The notes: a model not told the origin generated them from the letters alone. A stretch of 64,000 nt of DNA from Mycobacterium sp. SMC-2 (GCF_025263485.1 NZ_CP079863.1:1302001-1366000), one strand, 5' to 3'. Positions 15,883 to 29,511 are shown, counted from the first letter of the stretch. Program-made: numbers and translations.

Positions 15883-17249
15883 TGACACGAACGATCGACG
15901 CGGTTCCCGAATTCACCGGCGACGTAGTCCATCCCGACGGCGCCGACTATGACTTGGCGCGGCTGGTCTTCAACGGCCTGATCGACAAGCGGCCGGCTGT
16001 TGTGCTGCGCTGCCGCTCCCGCGCGGACATCGTCGCCGCCGTCCGCTACGCCGTCGGCGCCGGAGCCGAGATCGCGGTGCGCTGCAGCGGACACAGCGTC
16101 GCAGGACACTCGTCGACCGATGGCGGCATCCTCATCGACCTCTCCCTCATGCGCCGCGTGCTCGTTGACCCCGAGTACCGAATCGCAGTCGTCGAGCCAG
16201 GCGCGACCTGGCGCGACATCGACGAGGTCACCGCCCGTCATGGTCTGGCCTGCCCCGGCGGGGTGGTGTCATCGACGGGCGTGGGCGGGTTCACGCTCGG
16301 CGGCGGCGTCGGCTGGTTGTCCCGGACATACGGGTTGACCTGCGACAACTTGACCGCCGCGGAGCTCGTGCTCGCCAACGGGGAAGTGCTGTACGTCAGC
16401 GAGTCGCAGAACCCGGAAATCTTGTGGGGACTGCGCGGTGGCGGCGGCAACTTCGGGGTGGTGGCACACTTCGTGCTCGACCTGCATCCGGTCGATCACA
16501 TCATCGGGGGCGTGCGAGCCTACGACGACGCCGACGCCGAGGCCGTGCTCGAACACTTCCGCGCCCAGATGGACAACGCCGAGGACCACCTCGCGTCCCT
16601 CGTCGACTTCGGCACCGATGAGAGTTCGGGACGCCGCATGGCCGCGATCCTCGGCTGCTCGACGGGATCCGAAGAAGTCGGTCAGGCCGCGATCGGTGCG
16701 CTGCTGCGGGTCCGCGGGCTGACTACGAAACCGGTGATGTCACTGCAACGCGAAATCGTCTATCGCACTTGGCAACAGGTCCTCGACCACACGTCCCCGT
16801 ATGGCCGGCTGAACTATTGGAAGTCACTCTTCCTGACGGAGCTGTCCGATGAAGCAATCAGGCGTATCGCGCTGCTCGGGTCGACTCGCCCCACACCGCA
16901 AACACATCTGCACCTGATCCGGCTCGGCGGCTTTCCCAGCCGTGTTCCGCCGGAGGCGACCGCCTTTTCGGCCCGCACCCATCCCTACATCGTCCATCTG
17001 ATCACCACGTGGACCGACCCCGCTGACACCGAACGATGTAAGTCATGGACCGATGAGGCGTACGAAGCTTTGCGTCCCCTCGGTCCGGCAAGCACGTACC
17101 TCAACTTCGTCGGCGATGAAGGGCAGGCGCGCATCCGGGCCAGCTTCGGCGACGTCACCTATCGGCGCCTCGCCACGCTGAAGGCTCGCCTCGACCCGGA
17201 CAACCGCTTCGCCCTCAATCAAAACATCGAGCCCGCGACGGATACGTGA
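15882..17249 (+). CDS. FAD-linked oxidase, berberine-bridge-enzyme type
   Basis: Encodes 455 residues; the ATG shares one base with the NRPS stop (TGATG). The N-terminal FAD_binding_4 domain has CSGHSVAGHS (residues about 66-75), whose His normally binds FAD covalently, and GVGGFTLGGGVGWLSRTYGL (about 128-147), the conserved flavin-binding stretch. The C-terminal BBE tail has YLNFVGDE and ends with the RLDPDNRFALNQN signature. Such enzymes oxidise alcohols, amines or C-H bonds with O2, often late in natural product pathways. A likely role is oxidation of the released acyl-serine product, for example at a hydroxyl or in ring formation. It is the last gene of the operon; a minus-strand gene ends 12 bases downstream. 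No signal peptide is seen. Confidence 0.88.
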   Translation: MTRTIDAVPEFTGDVVHPDGADYDLARLVFNGLIDKRPAVVLRCRSRADIVAAVRYAVGAGAEIAVRCSGHSVAGHSSTDGGILIDLSLMRRVLVDPEYRIAVVEPGATWRDIDEVTARHGLACPGGVVSSTGVGGFTLGGGVGWLSRTYGLTCDNLTAAELVLANGEVLYVSESQNPEILWGLRGGGGNFGVVAHFVLDLHPVDHIIGGVRAYDDADAEAVLEHFRAQMDNAEDHLASLVDFGTDESSGRRMAAILGCSTGSEEVGQAAIGALLRVRGLTTKPVMSLQREIVYRTWQQVLDHTSPYGRLNYWKSLFLTELSDEAIRRIALLGSTRPTPQTHLHLIRLGGFPSRVPPEATAFSARTHPYIVHLITTWTDPADTERCKSWTDEAYEALRPLGPASTYLNFVGDEGQARIRASFGDVTYRRLATLKARLDPDNRFALNQNIEPATDT

Positions 17250-17260
17250 ACGCGGACGGC

Positions 17261-18253
17261 TCAAGATCGGATCATGCCTCGAGCGCGAAACCACGTGACC
17301 GCGTTGCGGATTGCAGGCTCAATGGGGGCGACTACATAGCCCAGTTCTCGCACCGCCTTGTCGCTGCGGTACCGGTAGCGGTCGCTGAACGCGTATCCGA
17401 CGGACATCGAGTTCACGGCTATTTCCCGGTCGGTGACGAACTCAAGAAGGTCGCCGGCCTTACCCGCGATCCATGCGACCGGATACGGCAAGCCCCTACG
17501 AGGCGGGTCGACCCCGACCACCCGCGCCGCTCGCTCGATGTAGTCGCGGTACGTCAGCTCTTGGCCGCCCAGGATGTAGCGTTCGCCGCGTTTCCCGTGC
17601 AGCCAGGCGGCGATCATTCCGCGCGCCACCTCGCGCACGTCGGCGAAGTTGTTGTATCCCGGTGTCCAGTAAGGAATCCTGCGGTTGGCGATCTCGACGA
17701 TGAGACGGCCGGAACTGGGTCTGGCGTCGCGCGGGCCGACCAGGTATGTGGGGTTGACGATGACCGCATCCAACTTGTCGCAGGCCCGCTGCACGAGGAT
17801 TTCACCACGCCGTTTGGTGACTGGGTAGGCCCCTGCCAGCCCGGCTTTATCCCACCCCCATGGGGTCTGCTCGTCGGCGGGTGTGCTGTCGGGTGTGGGT
17901 CCGATCGTGTTTGCGGTCGAGGTGTGCACGACCCGCGATGTACCGGCGGCAATCGCGGCCTCGACGACAGCTCGCGTCGCGTCAACATTGACGGCCGAGA
18001 TCGCCGGGGTGTTCTTCCTCCTAGTGGAAACGCATGCAGCGCAATGGAACACCACGTCGGCCCCGGCAAACACGTCGCGCAGCTCAGCGACCGAACCGAG
18101 GTCGGCGTGCACCCACGCGATCGGGAGGTCGGCCACCGAACTGGTGTCGGTGCTCGGGCGCCGTGTCGCGGTCACGGTGTGCCCCTGCGCGATCAATTCG
18201 GCGGCCAGGTTGCCGCCCAGCAGCCCGCTTGCCCCGGTTACCACGGCATGCAT
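17261..18253 (-). CDS. NAD(P)-dependent epimerase/dehydratase-type oxidoreductase (extended SDR)
   Basis: Encodes 330 residues from the ATG at 18253, placed so that the Rossmann motif TGASGLLGG starts at residue 7. Other extended SDR features are HTSTANTIG (catalytic Ser/Thr region, about 113-121), YPVTK (catalytic Tyr and Lys), and NPTYLVGPRD after the substrate helix. It resembles dihydroflavonol-4-reductase and 3-beta-HSD-like mycobacterial enzymes. The substrate is unknown. It is the last gene of a minus-strand set (MBL hydrolase, amidase, this gene) and starts 11 bases after the amidase stop. It faces the biosynthetic operon tail to tail. Confidence 0.87.
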   Translation of the reverse strand: MHAVVTGASGLLGGNLAAELIAQGHTVTATRRPSTDTSSVADLPIAWVHADLGSVAELRDVFAGADVVFHCAACVSTRRKNTPAISAVNVDATRAVVEAAIAAGTSRVVHTSTANTIGPTPDSTPADEQTPWGWDKAGLAGAYPVTKRRGEILVQRACDKLDAVIVNPTYLVGPRDARPSSGRLIVEIANRRIPYWTPGYNNFADVREVARGMIAAWLHGKRGERYILGGQELTYRDYIERAARVVGVDPPRRGLPYPVAWIAGKAGDLLEFVTDREIAVNSMSVGYAFSDRYRYRSDKAVRELGYVVAPIEPAIRNAVTWFRARGMIRS

Positions 18254-18264
18254 CGCGGGTCGCC

Positions 18265-19710
18265 CTAGGCCGGTTCCGAATAGCCCACGGTCGGTGGCCG
18301 GTGGTGGGCCCACGGGCGCACCGATTCCAGTTGTGCGGCAAGCGAAATGAGTGTGGAAGCATCGTGAGGCCGACCCACCAGATGGACCGCTTCGGGTAGG
18401 CCCCCGGGCGAGACCCCGGTTGGAATCGATATGGCCGGTTGCCCGGTGTAGTTCTGCGGCGGGGTGAACGGCATGAACGCCAATACCCGCACCATGGCGC
18501 GGGTTGGCCCCAGCCCCTCGAGGTGTCCAACAGGCACCGGTGGCTTGGCCAGCACCGGCGTCATCAGCAAGTCGCAATCGGCGATGGGCCGCAGCCCGCG
18601 CTCGCTCATCCGCTCCCGGGCGGCCAGCGCGCGGTGCGCCAGCCAGTCGGGAATCAGCCGGGCGGTCCGCCCCTCGGCCCGAATCCGCCGTTCCAGTAGC
18701 TCAGGTGTAGGCAGCCGCCCGATTTCATCGGCGAGACCATGCATCATCAGCGCGAACACGGAGAGGATCGCGGCCGGGGGATAGAGCGGGTCACGCTCGA
18801 CGACCTCGTGACCGAGCGAGCGCAACAACTCGGCGGTTTCCAACACCGGCCGGCGCACCTCGTCGCTGATCGGCACGGGAACCACCGGCTTGAACGACAT
18901 GGCGATGCGCAGACGGCGCGGTGCGCGCGATACCGCGTCCATTAACGATGGCGCCTGCGTTTGCGAGCTGATCTCGTCGTTGGGCTCCGCACCGGCCATC
19001 GCGTCGTGCAGCAGCGCCGCATCGGCGACGCTGCGGGCCAGCGTTCCGACGTGATGCAAACCGTGGAATCGGTACGCCCGCTCGGGTGATTGCCTGGTGC
19101 TGATCCACCCGCGCTGGCCTTTGAGTCCCACCAGGCCGCAGCACGCGGCCGGGATGCGAACCGACCCGCCCCCATCGGTGCCCAGCGCCCCGGGCACCAT
19201 GCCGGCTGCCACCGCGGCCGCCGAACCACCGCTGGAACCTCCCGCCGTCCGGGACGGATCCCACGGATTGCGCGTCACGCCCCAGGTGGGCGACTCGCAC
19301 ATAGGGACGGCACCGAACTCGGGCAGGTGCGTCTTGCCGATGATCACCGCCCCGGCCGCCCGAAGGCGGCGCACCGCGGCGCTGTCGGTGCTGACCGGGC
19401 CCGTATCGATCCCGGTGCCGCACATCGACGAAACCCCCGCCACATCGGTGTCGTCCTTGACCGCGATCGGCACGCCCGCCAGTGGCAGCACCTCGCCGGC
19501 GGCCAGTCGGCGTTCGACTTGCGCTGCCGCTGTCATCGCCTGGTCGGCCAGCACAACGCGAAATGCGTTCAACAGCGGGTCCAGTCGGGCGATCCGCTCC
19601 AGGTGGAGCGCCACCAGCGCTCGGGGCGAAATCCGACGATCGCGCACCAACTGCGCCTGCAGCGCCACCCCGGCAAAGGCCAGGCCGCCCTGATCGTCAA
19701 CCGTGGTCAT
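18265..19710 (-). CDS. Amidase (amidase signature family)
   Basis: Encodes 481 residues from the ATG at 19710 (MTTVDDQGG). The Ser-cisSer-Lys triad of the amidase signature family is visible: Lys in GVPIAVKDDTDVAG, and the two serines in the Gly/Ser-rich GGSSGGSAAAVAAG block followed by GTDGGGSVRIPAACCGLVGLK. Full family length. These enzymes hydrolyse carboxamides to acids and ammonia. Mycobacteria have several paralogues (amiA2, amiB2, amiC, amiD), and I cannot assign this one to a named gene. It is read with the downstream epimerase gene and lies 76 bases after the MBL hydrolase gene. Confidence 0.9.
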   Translation of the reverse strand: MTTVDDQGGLAFAGVALQAQLVRDRRISPRALVALHLERIARLDPLLNAFRVVLADQAMTAAAQVERRLAAGEVLPLAGVPIAVKDDTDVAGVSSMCGTGIDTGPVSTDSAAVRRLRAAGAVIIGKTHLPEFGAVPMCESPTWGVTRNPWDPSRTAGGSSGGSAAAVAAGMVPGALGTDGGGSVRIPAACCGLVGLKGQRGWISTRQSPERAYRFHGLHHVGTLARSVADAALLHDAMAGAEPNDEISSQTQAPSLMDAVSRAPRRLRIAMSFKPVVPVPISDEVRRPVLETAELLRSLGHEVVERDPLYPPAAILSVFALMMHGLADEIGRLPTPELLERRIRAEGRTARLIPDWLAHRALAARERMSERGLRPIADCDLLMTPVLAKPPVPVGHLEGLGPTRAMVRVLAFMPFTPPQNYTGQPAISIPTGVSPGGLPEAVHLVGRPHDASTLISLAAQLESVRPWAHHRPPTVGYSEPA

Positions 19711-19786
19711 TCGTGCCCTTCCGCGCCCGACCCTGAAAACGAGTCTAGGCGCGCGTTCGCCGGCGCCGCGAAAGCTCACATCTGCG

Positions 19787-20530
19787 TCATCCGCTGCCGG
19801 CCAGGGCGAGGGCCGCGGCCGTCGCCTCCCGAATCGGGCCGCGCCACACGTCGCCGTGGCCGGGCAACAGGACCTCCGTGTCGAGCAGCGCCAGCGCGGA
19901 CAGCGTGCGGATGCAATCCTGTTGGCTGTAGCTGAAAATCGCCGGCAGCAGCTGCGGTCCGCGGTGCCGCAACAGGGGATGGCCGGTGATCAGCGCGTCG
20001 CCGCTGACCAGCACGCCGTCGACCAGGTACGAGCAGTGTCCGTTGGTGTGGCCGGGACTGAAAACGGGCTTCGGTGCGCCGGGCAGGCCTGCGGCCACCT
20101 CGGCGGTCAGCGGTTGGGCGGTGGGGATGCCGTCGCGGATCAGGCCGCCGCTGCGGACCACGTGGGTGGTCCACTTGGCCCACCGGGGACGCCAAATCCG
20201 CAGCGCCACATCGACAATCGACACCTGTTCCAGGTACTCCCGTTTCGCGTGCCCCACCTCGTCGGCATGGCAGTACACCGGAACGCCGTGCGCGTCGGCG
20301 AACCAGATCGCGGTGCCCAGGTGGTCGATGTGCGCGTGCGTCAACAGGATGGCGCGCACGTCGCCCACGCCGTAGCCCAGCTGGGACAACGAGGCCAGCA
20401 CGCCGTCGCGGTCCCCGGGATAGCCGGCGTCGATCAGCATGACGCCGCTGTCGTCGGTCACCAGTGTCCAGTTGACCGCATCGCCCCGGGCGAGGTGCAC
20501 CGTGCCGGTGACCTGAAGCAGCTCCGCCAT
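19787..20530 (-). CDS. MBL-fold metallohydrolase (Rv0406c-like)
   Basis: Encodes 247 residues, ATG at 20530. Metal ligands of the metallo-beta-lactamase fold are all present: THAHIDHLG (HxHxDH, about residues 64-70), the His in SPGHTNGH, the Asp in SGDALI and a late His in LPGHGD. The binuclear-zinc hydrolase core is therefore intact. It corresponds in position to M. tuberculosis Rv0406c, next to fgd1. Homologues are called beta-lactamase-like, but the substrate is more likely a thioester or ester. It is divergent from fgd1, with only 41 bases between the starts, so the promoters must overlap. Confidence 0.88.
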   Translation of the reverse strand: MAELLQVTGTVHLARGDAVNWTLVTDDSGVMLIDAGYPGDRDGVLASLSQLGYGVGDVRAILLTHAHIDHLGTAIWFADAHGVPVYCHADEVGHAKREYLEQVSIVDVALRIWRPRWAKWTTHVVRSGGLIRDGIPTAQPLTAEVAAGLPGAPKPVFSPGHTNGHCSYLVDGVLVSGDALITGHPLLRHRGPQLLPAIFSYSQQDCIRTLSALALLDTEVLLPGHGDVWRGPIREATAAALALAGSG

Positions 20531-20571
20531 GCCCGCGAGTGTAGGAGCGAGACGAGGAGTAGAAAGAACGG

Positions 20572-21582
20572 GTGGCCGAACTGAAACTTGGATACAAGGC
20601 ATCCGCCGAACAATTCGCCCCGCGCGAGCTCGTCGAACTCGCCGTCGCCGCCGAAGCGCACGGCATGGACAGCGCAACCGTCAGCGACCACTTCCAGCCT
20701 TGGCGGCACGAGGGCGGCCATGCCCCCTTCTCGCTGGCGTGGATGACCGCCGTCGGCGAACGCACCAAGCGGATCGTGCTGGGCACCTCGGTGCTCACCC
20801 CGACCTTCCGGTACAACCCCGCCGTCGTCGCGCAGGCCTTCGCCACCATGGCCTGCCTGTACCCGGACCGCATCTTCCTCGGCGTGGGCACCGGCGAGGC
20901 GCTCAACGAGATCGCCACCGGCTACGAGGGCGAATGGCCGGAGTTCAAGGAGCGATTCGCCCGCCTGCGCGAATCGGTGCGGCTGATGCGCGAGCTGTGG
21001 CGCGGCGACCGCGTCGACTTCGACGGCGAGTACTACCGGCTCAAGGGCGCCTCGATCTACGACGTGCCCCCGGGCGGCGTCCCCATCTACATCGCCGCGG
21101 GCGGACCGGCGGTGGCCAAATACGCCGGGCGGGCCGGTGACGGTTTCATCTGCACCTCGGGCAAGGGCGAGGAGCTCTACAAGGACAAGCTGATTCCGGC
21201 GGTCAGGGAGGGGGCGGCGGTTGACGACCGCAACGCCGACGACATCGACAAGATGATCGAGATCAAGATCTCCTACGATCCGGATCCCGAGCATGCGCTG
21301 GAGAACACCCGGTTCTGGGCGCCGCTGTCGCTGACCGCCGAGCAGAAGCACAGCATCGACGACCCGATCGAGATGGAGAAGGCCGCCGACGCGCTGCCGA
21401 TCGAGCAGGTCGCCAAGCGCTGGATCGTGGCGTCCGACCCCGACGAGGCCGTCGAGAAGGTCAAGGACTACGTCGACTGGGGGCTCAACCACCTGGTGTT
21501 CCACGCCCCCGGCCACGACCAGCGCCGGTTCCTGGAGCTCTTCGAAAAGGACCTGGCCCCCAGGCTGCGGCGACTTGCCTGA
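20572..21582 (+). CDS. fgd1: F420-dependent glucose-6-phosphate dehydrogenase
   Basis: Encodes 336 residues, the same length as M. tuberculosis Fgd1 (Rv0407), from a GTG start. The protein is a luciferase-like TIM barrel. [12 protein letters not shown] (about 38-49) includes the active-site His and Trp region, [14 protein letters not shown] lies next to the F420 pocket, and [12 protein letters not shown] is the conserved strand-loop. It oxidises glucose-6-phosphate to 6-phosphogluconolactone and reduces coenzyme F420, supplying F420H2 to nitroreductases and other F420-dependent enzymes in the cytoplasm. It overlaps pta by 8 bases. F420H2 made here could feed the LLM-type oxidoreductase at 62786-63808, though no direct link is shown. 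Confidence 0.97.
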   Translation: MAELKLGYKASAEQFAPRELVELAVAAEAHGMDSATVSDHFQPWRHEGGHAPFSLAWMTAVGERTKRIVLGTSVLTPTFRYNPAVVAQAFATMACLYPDRIFLGVGTGEALNEIATGYEGEWPEFKERFARLRESVRLMRELWRGDRVDFDGEYYRLKGASIYDVPPGGVPIYIAAGGPAVAKYAGRAGDGFICTSGKGEELYKDKLIPAVREGAAVDDRNADDIDKMIEIKISYDPDPEHALENTRFWAPLSLTAEQKHSIDDPIEMEKAADALPIEQVAKRWIVASDPDEAVEKVKDYVDWGLNHLVFHAPGHDQRRFLELFEKDLAPRLRRLA

Positions 21583-23653
21583 GCCCTCAGCGATCTACAT
21601 CGCCGCTCCGGAACCGGAGACCGGCAAGTCGACGCTCGCGCTCGGGCTGCTGCACCGGTTGACCGCGACCGTCGCCAAGGTCGGCGTATTCCGGCCCATC
21701 ACACGCGTTTTCGACGGCAAAGACCGCGACTACATCCTCGACCTGCTGCTGGGGCACACCACCGCGGGCGTGCCGTATGAGCAGTGCGTCGGCGTGACGT
21801 ACCAGCAGCTGCACGCCGACCCCGATGCGGCGATCGCCACCATCGTCGACGCCTATCACGCGATGGCCGACGACTGCGACGCGGTGGTGATCGTGGGCAG
21901 CGACTACACCGACGTCGCGCGGCCCGCCGAGCTCTCGGTCAACGCACGGATCGCCGTCAACCTCGGCGCGCCGGTGCTGCTGACGGTCAGCGGCCGGGGC
22001 CGCAGCCCCGAGGAGGTGGCCCGCGTCGTCGAGGTCTGCCTGGCCGAGCTGGCCTCCCAGCGCGCGCATGCCGCGGCGGTGGTCGCCAACCGCTGCGAAC
22101 CGGCGCAGCTGGCCGAGGTCGCGGAGGCGCTGGAGGCCTTCAAGCAACGCAGCTACGTGCTGCCCGAAGAGCCCCTGCTGTCCGCGCCGACGGTGGCCGA
22201 ACTCGAAAAGGCGGTCAGCGGAACGCCGGTCAGCGGTGAGGCGTCGCTGCGGGAACGCGAGGTCACCGACGTGCTGGTGGCCGGGATGACCGCCGACCAC
22301 GTGCTGGAACGACTGAGCGACGGCATGGCCGTCATCACCCCCGGCGACCGTTCGGACGTGGTGTTGGCCGTGGCCAGTGCGCATGCGGCCGAAGGCTTTC
22401 CGTCGCTGTCGTGCATCGTCCTCAACGGTGGCTTCCGGCTGCATCCGTCCATCGCGGCGCTGGTCGCCGGGCTGCGGCTGCGACTGCCCATCCTCGCCAC
22501 CAAGCTGGGCACCTACGACACCGCGAGTGCGGCCGCCACCGCCCGCGGCCGGGTCACGGCGAACTCGCAGCGCAAGATCGACACGGCGCTGGAGCTCATG
22601 GACCGCTACGTCGACATCACGGATCTGCTTGCGCAGCTTGCCATCCCGATACCGACTGTGACCACGCCCCAGATGTTCATCCACCGGCTGACCCTGCAGG
22701 CGCGTTCGGATCGCAAGCACATCGTGCTGCCCGAGGGCGACGACGACCGCATCCTCAAGTCGGCCGGCCGGGTGCTGCAGCGCCGCGTCGCCGACCTGAC
22801 CGTGCTGGGTGACGAGGCGCAGATTCGGCAGCGCTCCGGGGAACTCGGCGTCGATCTCGACGGTGCGCATGTGATCGACCCGCTCACCAGCGAGCTTCGC
22901 TTCCAGTTCGCCGATCAGTACGCCGAATTGCGCAAGGCCAAGGGCGTCACCATCGAGCATGCCCGCGAGATCATGCGCGATGCCACATATTTCGGCACCA
23001 TGCTGGTGTACAACGGCATGGTCGACGGCATGGTGTCGGGCGCCGCCCACACCACGGCGCATACCGTTCGGCCGGCCTTCGAGATCATCAAGACCGTGCC
23101 CGACGTCTCGACCGTGTCCAGCATTTTCCTGATGTGCCTGCCCGACCGGGTGCTGGCGTACGGTGATTGCGCGATCATCCCGAATCCGACGCCCGAGCAG
23201 CTGGCCGACATCGCGATCTCCTCCGCGCGCACCGCGGCGCAGTTCGGCATCGAACCGCGGGTGGCGATGCTGTCGTACTCGACCGGTGAATCGGGCACCG
23301 GGGCTGACGTCGAAAAGGTAAGGACGGCAACCGAATTAGTCCGGCGCAGGGCGCCGCAGCTACCGGTAGAGGGTCCCATCCAATACGATGCCGCGATCGA
23401 ACCGTCCGTCGCGGCCGCCAAGCTGCACGACTCGACGGTGGCCGGCCACGCCACGGTGCTGGTTTTCCCCGACCTCAACACCGGCAACAACACGTACAAG
23501 GCCGTGCAGCGCAGCGCCGGGGCGATCGCCATCGGACCGGTGCTGCAGGGCCTGCGCAAGCCGGTGAACGACCTGTCGCGCGGGGCGCTGGTCGAAGACA
23601 TCGTGAATACCATTGCCATCACCGCGATCCAGGCACAGGGCATCCGTGGTTAA
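21575..23653 (+). CDS. pta: Phosphate acetyltransferase
   Basis: Encodes 692 residues from a TTG that overlaps the fgd1 stop; M. tuberculosis Pta (Rv0408) is 690 residues. The N-terminal P-loop-like domain begins with [20 protein letters not shown], a DRTGG domain lies in the middle, and the C-terminal PTA_PTB catalytic domain (about 370-690) has [15 protein letters not shown] at its start and [17 protein letters not shown] near the active site. It interconverts acetyl-CoA and acetyl phosphate in the cytoplasm and works with the acetate kinase encoded next, which overlaps it by 8 bases. Confidence 0.96.
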   Translation: MPEPSAIYIAAPEPETGKSTLALGLLHRLTATVAKVGVFRPITRVFDGKDRDYILDLLLGHTTAGVPYEQCVGVTYQQLHADPDAAIATIVDAYHAMADDCDAVVIVGSDYTDVARPAELSVNARIAVNLGAPVLLTVSGRGRSPEEVARVVEVCLAELASQRAHAAAVVANRCEPAQLAEVAEALEAFKQRSYVLPEEPLLSAPTVAELEKAVSGTPVSGEASLREREVTDVLVAGMTADHVLERLSDGMAVITPGDRSDVVLAVASAHAAEGFPSLSCIVLNGGFRLHPSIAALVAGLRLRLPILATKLGTYDTASAAATARGRVTANSQRKIDTALELMDRYVDITDLLAQLAIPIPTVTTPQMFIHRLTLQARSDRKHIVLPEGDDDRILKSAGRVLQRRVADLTVLGDEAQIRQRSGELGVDLDGAHVIDPLTSELRFQFADQYAELRKAKGVTIEHAREIMRDATYFGTMLVYNGMVDGMVSGAAHTTAHTVRPAFEIIKTVPDVSTVSSIFLMCLPDRVLAYGDCAIIPNPTPEQLADIAISSARTAAQFGIEPRVAMLSYSTGESGTGADVEKVRTATELVRRRAPQLPVEGPIQYDAAIEPSVAAAKLHDSTVAGHATVLVFPDLNTGNNTYKAVQRSAGAIAIGPVLQGLRKPVNDLSRGALVEDIVNTIAITAIQAQGIRG

Positions 23654-24803
23654 CGCGAACCCGACCGTGCTGGTGATCAACTCCGGCTCGTCCTCGCTGA
23701 AATACCAGTTGGTCGAGCCCGACTCGGGCGTGGCCCGCGCGACCGGCAACGTCGAACGCATCGGGGAGTCCTCGTCCCCGGTCCGCGACCACGACGCCGC
23801 GCTGCGTCAGGCGTTCGACGCGCTGTCCGAGCAGGGTATCGACCTACGGAAGTGCGGCCTGATAGCGGTGGGCCATCGAGTCGTGCACGGCGGCACCACT
23901 TTCTACAAGCCCACCCCGGTGGACGACGCGGTCATCGCCAAGCTCGACCAATTGTCGGAACTGGCGCCCCTGCACAATCCTCCCGCGATCATGGGGATCG
24001 AGGTGGCGCGCAAGCTGCTGCCGGATATTCCGCACATCGCGGTGTTCGACACGGCGTTCTTCCACGACATGCCGCCGGCGGCGGCGACCTATGCCATCGA
24101 TCGCGGCTTGGCCGAACGCTGGCGGATCCGCCGTTACGGGTTTCACGGCACGTCGCACCGGTATGTGAGCCAGCAGGCCGCCGCCTTCCTGGACCGGCCG
24201 CTGGGCGGCCTGAAACAGATTGTGCTGCATCTGGGTAACGGCTGCTCCGCCTCGGCGATCGCCGGCACCCGGCCCCTCGACACGTCGATGGGTCTGACGC
24301 CGCTGGAGGGCCTGGTGATGGGCACCCGCAGCGGCGACATCGACCCCAGCATCGTCAGCTACCTCTGCCACACCGCGAAGATGGGCGTCGACGAGGTCGA
24401 ATCCATGCTCAACGAGCGGTCGGGCGTGCTGGGCCTGTGCGGCGAGCGCGACTTCCGGCGGCTGCGCACCATGATCGAATCCGGCGACAGCGCAGCGCAA
24501 TTGGCCTACAGCGTGTTCACCCACCGGCTGCGCAAGTACATCGGCGCCTACCTGGCGGTGCTGGGACACACCGATGTCATCACCTTCACCGCCGGCATCG
24601 GGGAGAACGACGCGGCGGTGCGCCGCGACGCGGTGGCCGGCCTGGAGGAGCTGGGCATCGTGCTCGACGAGCGCCGCAACCTCGGCGGCGGCAAGGGCGC
24701 CCGGCAGATCTCCGCCGACGAATCCCCGATCGCCGTGCTGGTGATCCCGACCAACGAGGAAGTGGCCATCGCCCGCGACTGCGCGAGCGCGCTGGGCGGT
24801 TAG
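23646..24803 (+). CDS. ackA: Acetate kinase
   Basis: Encodes 385 residues (M. tuberculosis AckA, Rv0409, is also 385) from a GTG at 23646 inside the end of pta. The ASKHA-fold signatures are clear: [13 protein letters not shown] at the N-terminus, [15 protein letters not shown] with the catalytic Asp, [20 protein letters not shown] and FTAGIGEND. It converts acetyl phosphate plus ADP to acetate plus ATP and completes the Pta-AckA pathway. The stop is followed by a large hairpin (24810-24903) that probably ends transcription from both sides. Confidence 0.97.
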   Translation: MVNANPTVLVINSGSSSLKYQLVEPDSGVARATGNVERIGESSSPVRDHDAALRQAFDALSEQGIDLRKCGLIAVGHRVVHGGTTFYKPTPVDDAVIAKLDQLSELAPLHNPPAIMGIEVARKLLPDIPHIAVFDTAFFHDMPPAAATYAIDRGLAERWRIRRYGFHGTSHRYVSQQAAAFLDRPLGGLKQIVLHLGNGCSASAIAGTRPLDTSMGLTPLEGLVMGTRSGDIDPSIVSYLCHTAKMGVDEVESMLNERSGVLGLCGERDFRRLRTMIESGDSAAQLAYSVFTHRLRKYIGAYLAVLGHTDVITFTAGIGENDAAVRRDAVAGLEELGIVLDERRNLGGGKGARQISADESPIAVLVIPTNEEVAIARDCASALGG

Positions 24804-24809
24804 GGCCCG

Positions 24810-24903
24810 CCCGCTTGCGCCGAGCGTGCGCTCACGGCTTTGAGTGTGCGCCCAGGGCGGGGCTTTTCGGCGTGTCGCCGCCCTGGACGCACACGCAAGC
24901 GGG
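24810..24903. terminator. Nested inverted repeat between convergent ackA and pknG
   Basis: The inner stem pairs GTGTGCGcCCAGGGCGG (24844-24860) with CCGCCCTGGaCGCACAC (24878-24894), 16 of 17 positions, around a 17-base loop. An outer arm pairs CCCGCTTGC (24810-24818) with GCAAGCGGG (24895-24903), with an unpaired insert on the left side only. There is no U-tract, as is usual for mycobacteria. It fills the space between two convergent genes and can fold from either strand, so a bidirectional terminator is likely. Stems of this kind also recur as small intergenic repeats in mycobacteria, and it may be one of those. Confidence 0.72.
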
Positions 24904-24938
24904 GGAGAGGGGGGAGCGGGGGAGAAGGGAGCCCCACC

Positions 24939-28191
<3,253 letters not shown>

Positions 28192-28195
<4 letters not shown>

Positions 28196-29511
28196 CGGTA
28201 CTCTCTCAGCCGGGGCCACAGGCCCAGCGCCACCGCGATGGCGGCGCCGAGGCTGAGCACCACGCCGCCGACCTGGGCGCCGGACAGCCCGCTGCGCGCG
28301 CTCAGGACGTCGTTGCGCAGGCGGTTGCGGCTCTGGTCGATGGCCTTGACCAATTGGTCCTCGAGCTTGTCGAACGCCGGGGTGGAGTCGTCCTCGCTGC
28401 TGCCCAGCGCGACCTGCGTGGCCGCGCGGTAGTTGCCCACCGAGATGTAGGAGTTGATCCGGTCGTTGGCCTGCCGCCAGCGCAGCAGCAGCTGGTTGGC
28501 GCCCTCCAGGTCGGGTTTGTCGACGGCGTCGCTGCGGGCCATGTACTGGTCGAGCTGGGAGTGCATGGAATCGATGCGCTGATAGAACGACTGCTTGCGC
28601 TTCTCCTCGTCTCCGCGACGGATCAGCGATAGCGTCTCATCGGCCCGCGCCTGCTGGGCGGTGATCGCGACGTTCGTCACGATCCTCAGCGAGTCGGCGG
28701 CGGTGTTCTTGGCGCTACGGCTGGCGGTCGTGGAGATGGTCAGCGCAGTCCCGACCCATACCACCATGACGAGAATAGCCAGGCCGCCCACGACCAGGCC
28801 CGGATTGATCCGGCGCCGGGTGCGCCGGGCCAGCCACCGGTGGGCGAAGGCGCCGAACACGGCGGTGGCGGTGACCACCAGGATGACGGGCGCGGGGATC
28901 TGGGTGGACGCGGTGGTCTCCGCATCGACGCGTTCCGACGTCGCCTGATACAGCTGTGCGGCGTCGGGCAGGATCGTCGACTGCATCAGCCCCGACGCCT
29001 CCGACAGATACGACGACCCGACCGGGTTGCCCGCCCGGTTGTTGGTCCGCGCGATTTCGATCAGCCCGGTGTAAACGGCCAGTTCGGCGTTGATCCGGCC
29101 CAGCAGCTGCACCAGCGGTTCGTCGGTCAGGCCGCTCGACGCCCGGGTCACGGCGACCGCCGCGTCGGTGATGGCCTGCTCGTAGCGCTGCCGGACGGGC
29201 GGCGGCTCGGCCTCGGCGATGAACGCGGTGGCCGCCGCCGCGTCGGCCACCGACAGGGTGGTGTACAGCCGTCCGGCGGCAAACGACAGCGGCTCGGTGT
29301 GGTTGAGCACCGTGGTCAGCACCTGCTGGCGGTGGTTGATCGTGGTCGAGGTGGCGAAGGCGCAGATACCGCCGAGCACCGCCAGCACGATCCCGATGCT
29401 CAGGATGCGGCCCGGCGTGGTGGAGATGAACCACCAGCGCGGATGGGCTGGTTCGGCGGGCGACCGCGACCCCTGCGGCTCTGTCGACGGGTGCGCCAGC
29501 TCAACCGTCAC
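28192..29511 (-). CDS. glnX: Membrane protein GlnX, partner of GlnH and PknG
   Basis: Encodes 439 residues from a GTG at 29511. Membrane helices are visible at about 35-55, 205-222, 236-258 and near the C-terminus (about 413-433), with a long extracytoplasmic helical region between the first two that is rich in Ala, Thr and Glu (four-helix-bundle-like sensor). It corresponds to Rv0412c, named GlnX, which passes the GlnH ligand signal across the membrane to PknG. It is the first gene of the glnX-glnH-pknG operon. The start lies 86 bases from divergent mutT3. Confidence 0.93.

Noticed and set aside
15882..17249. Bicovalent FAD attachment in the BBE-type oxidase
   Set aside because: His in the GHS motif is present, but Cys in LACPGG is not at the usual position; single His attachment is the safer reading.
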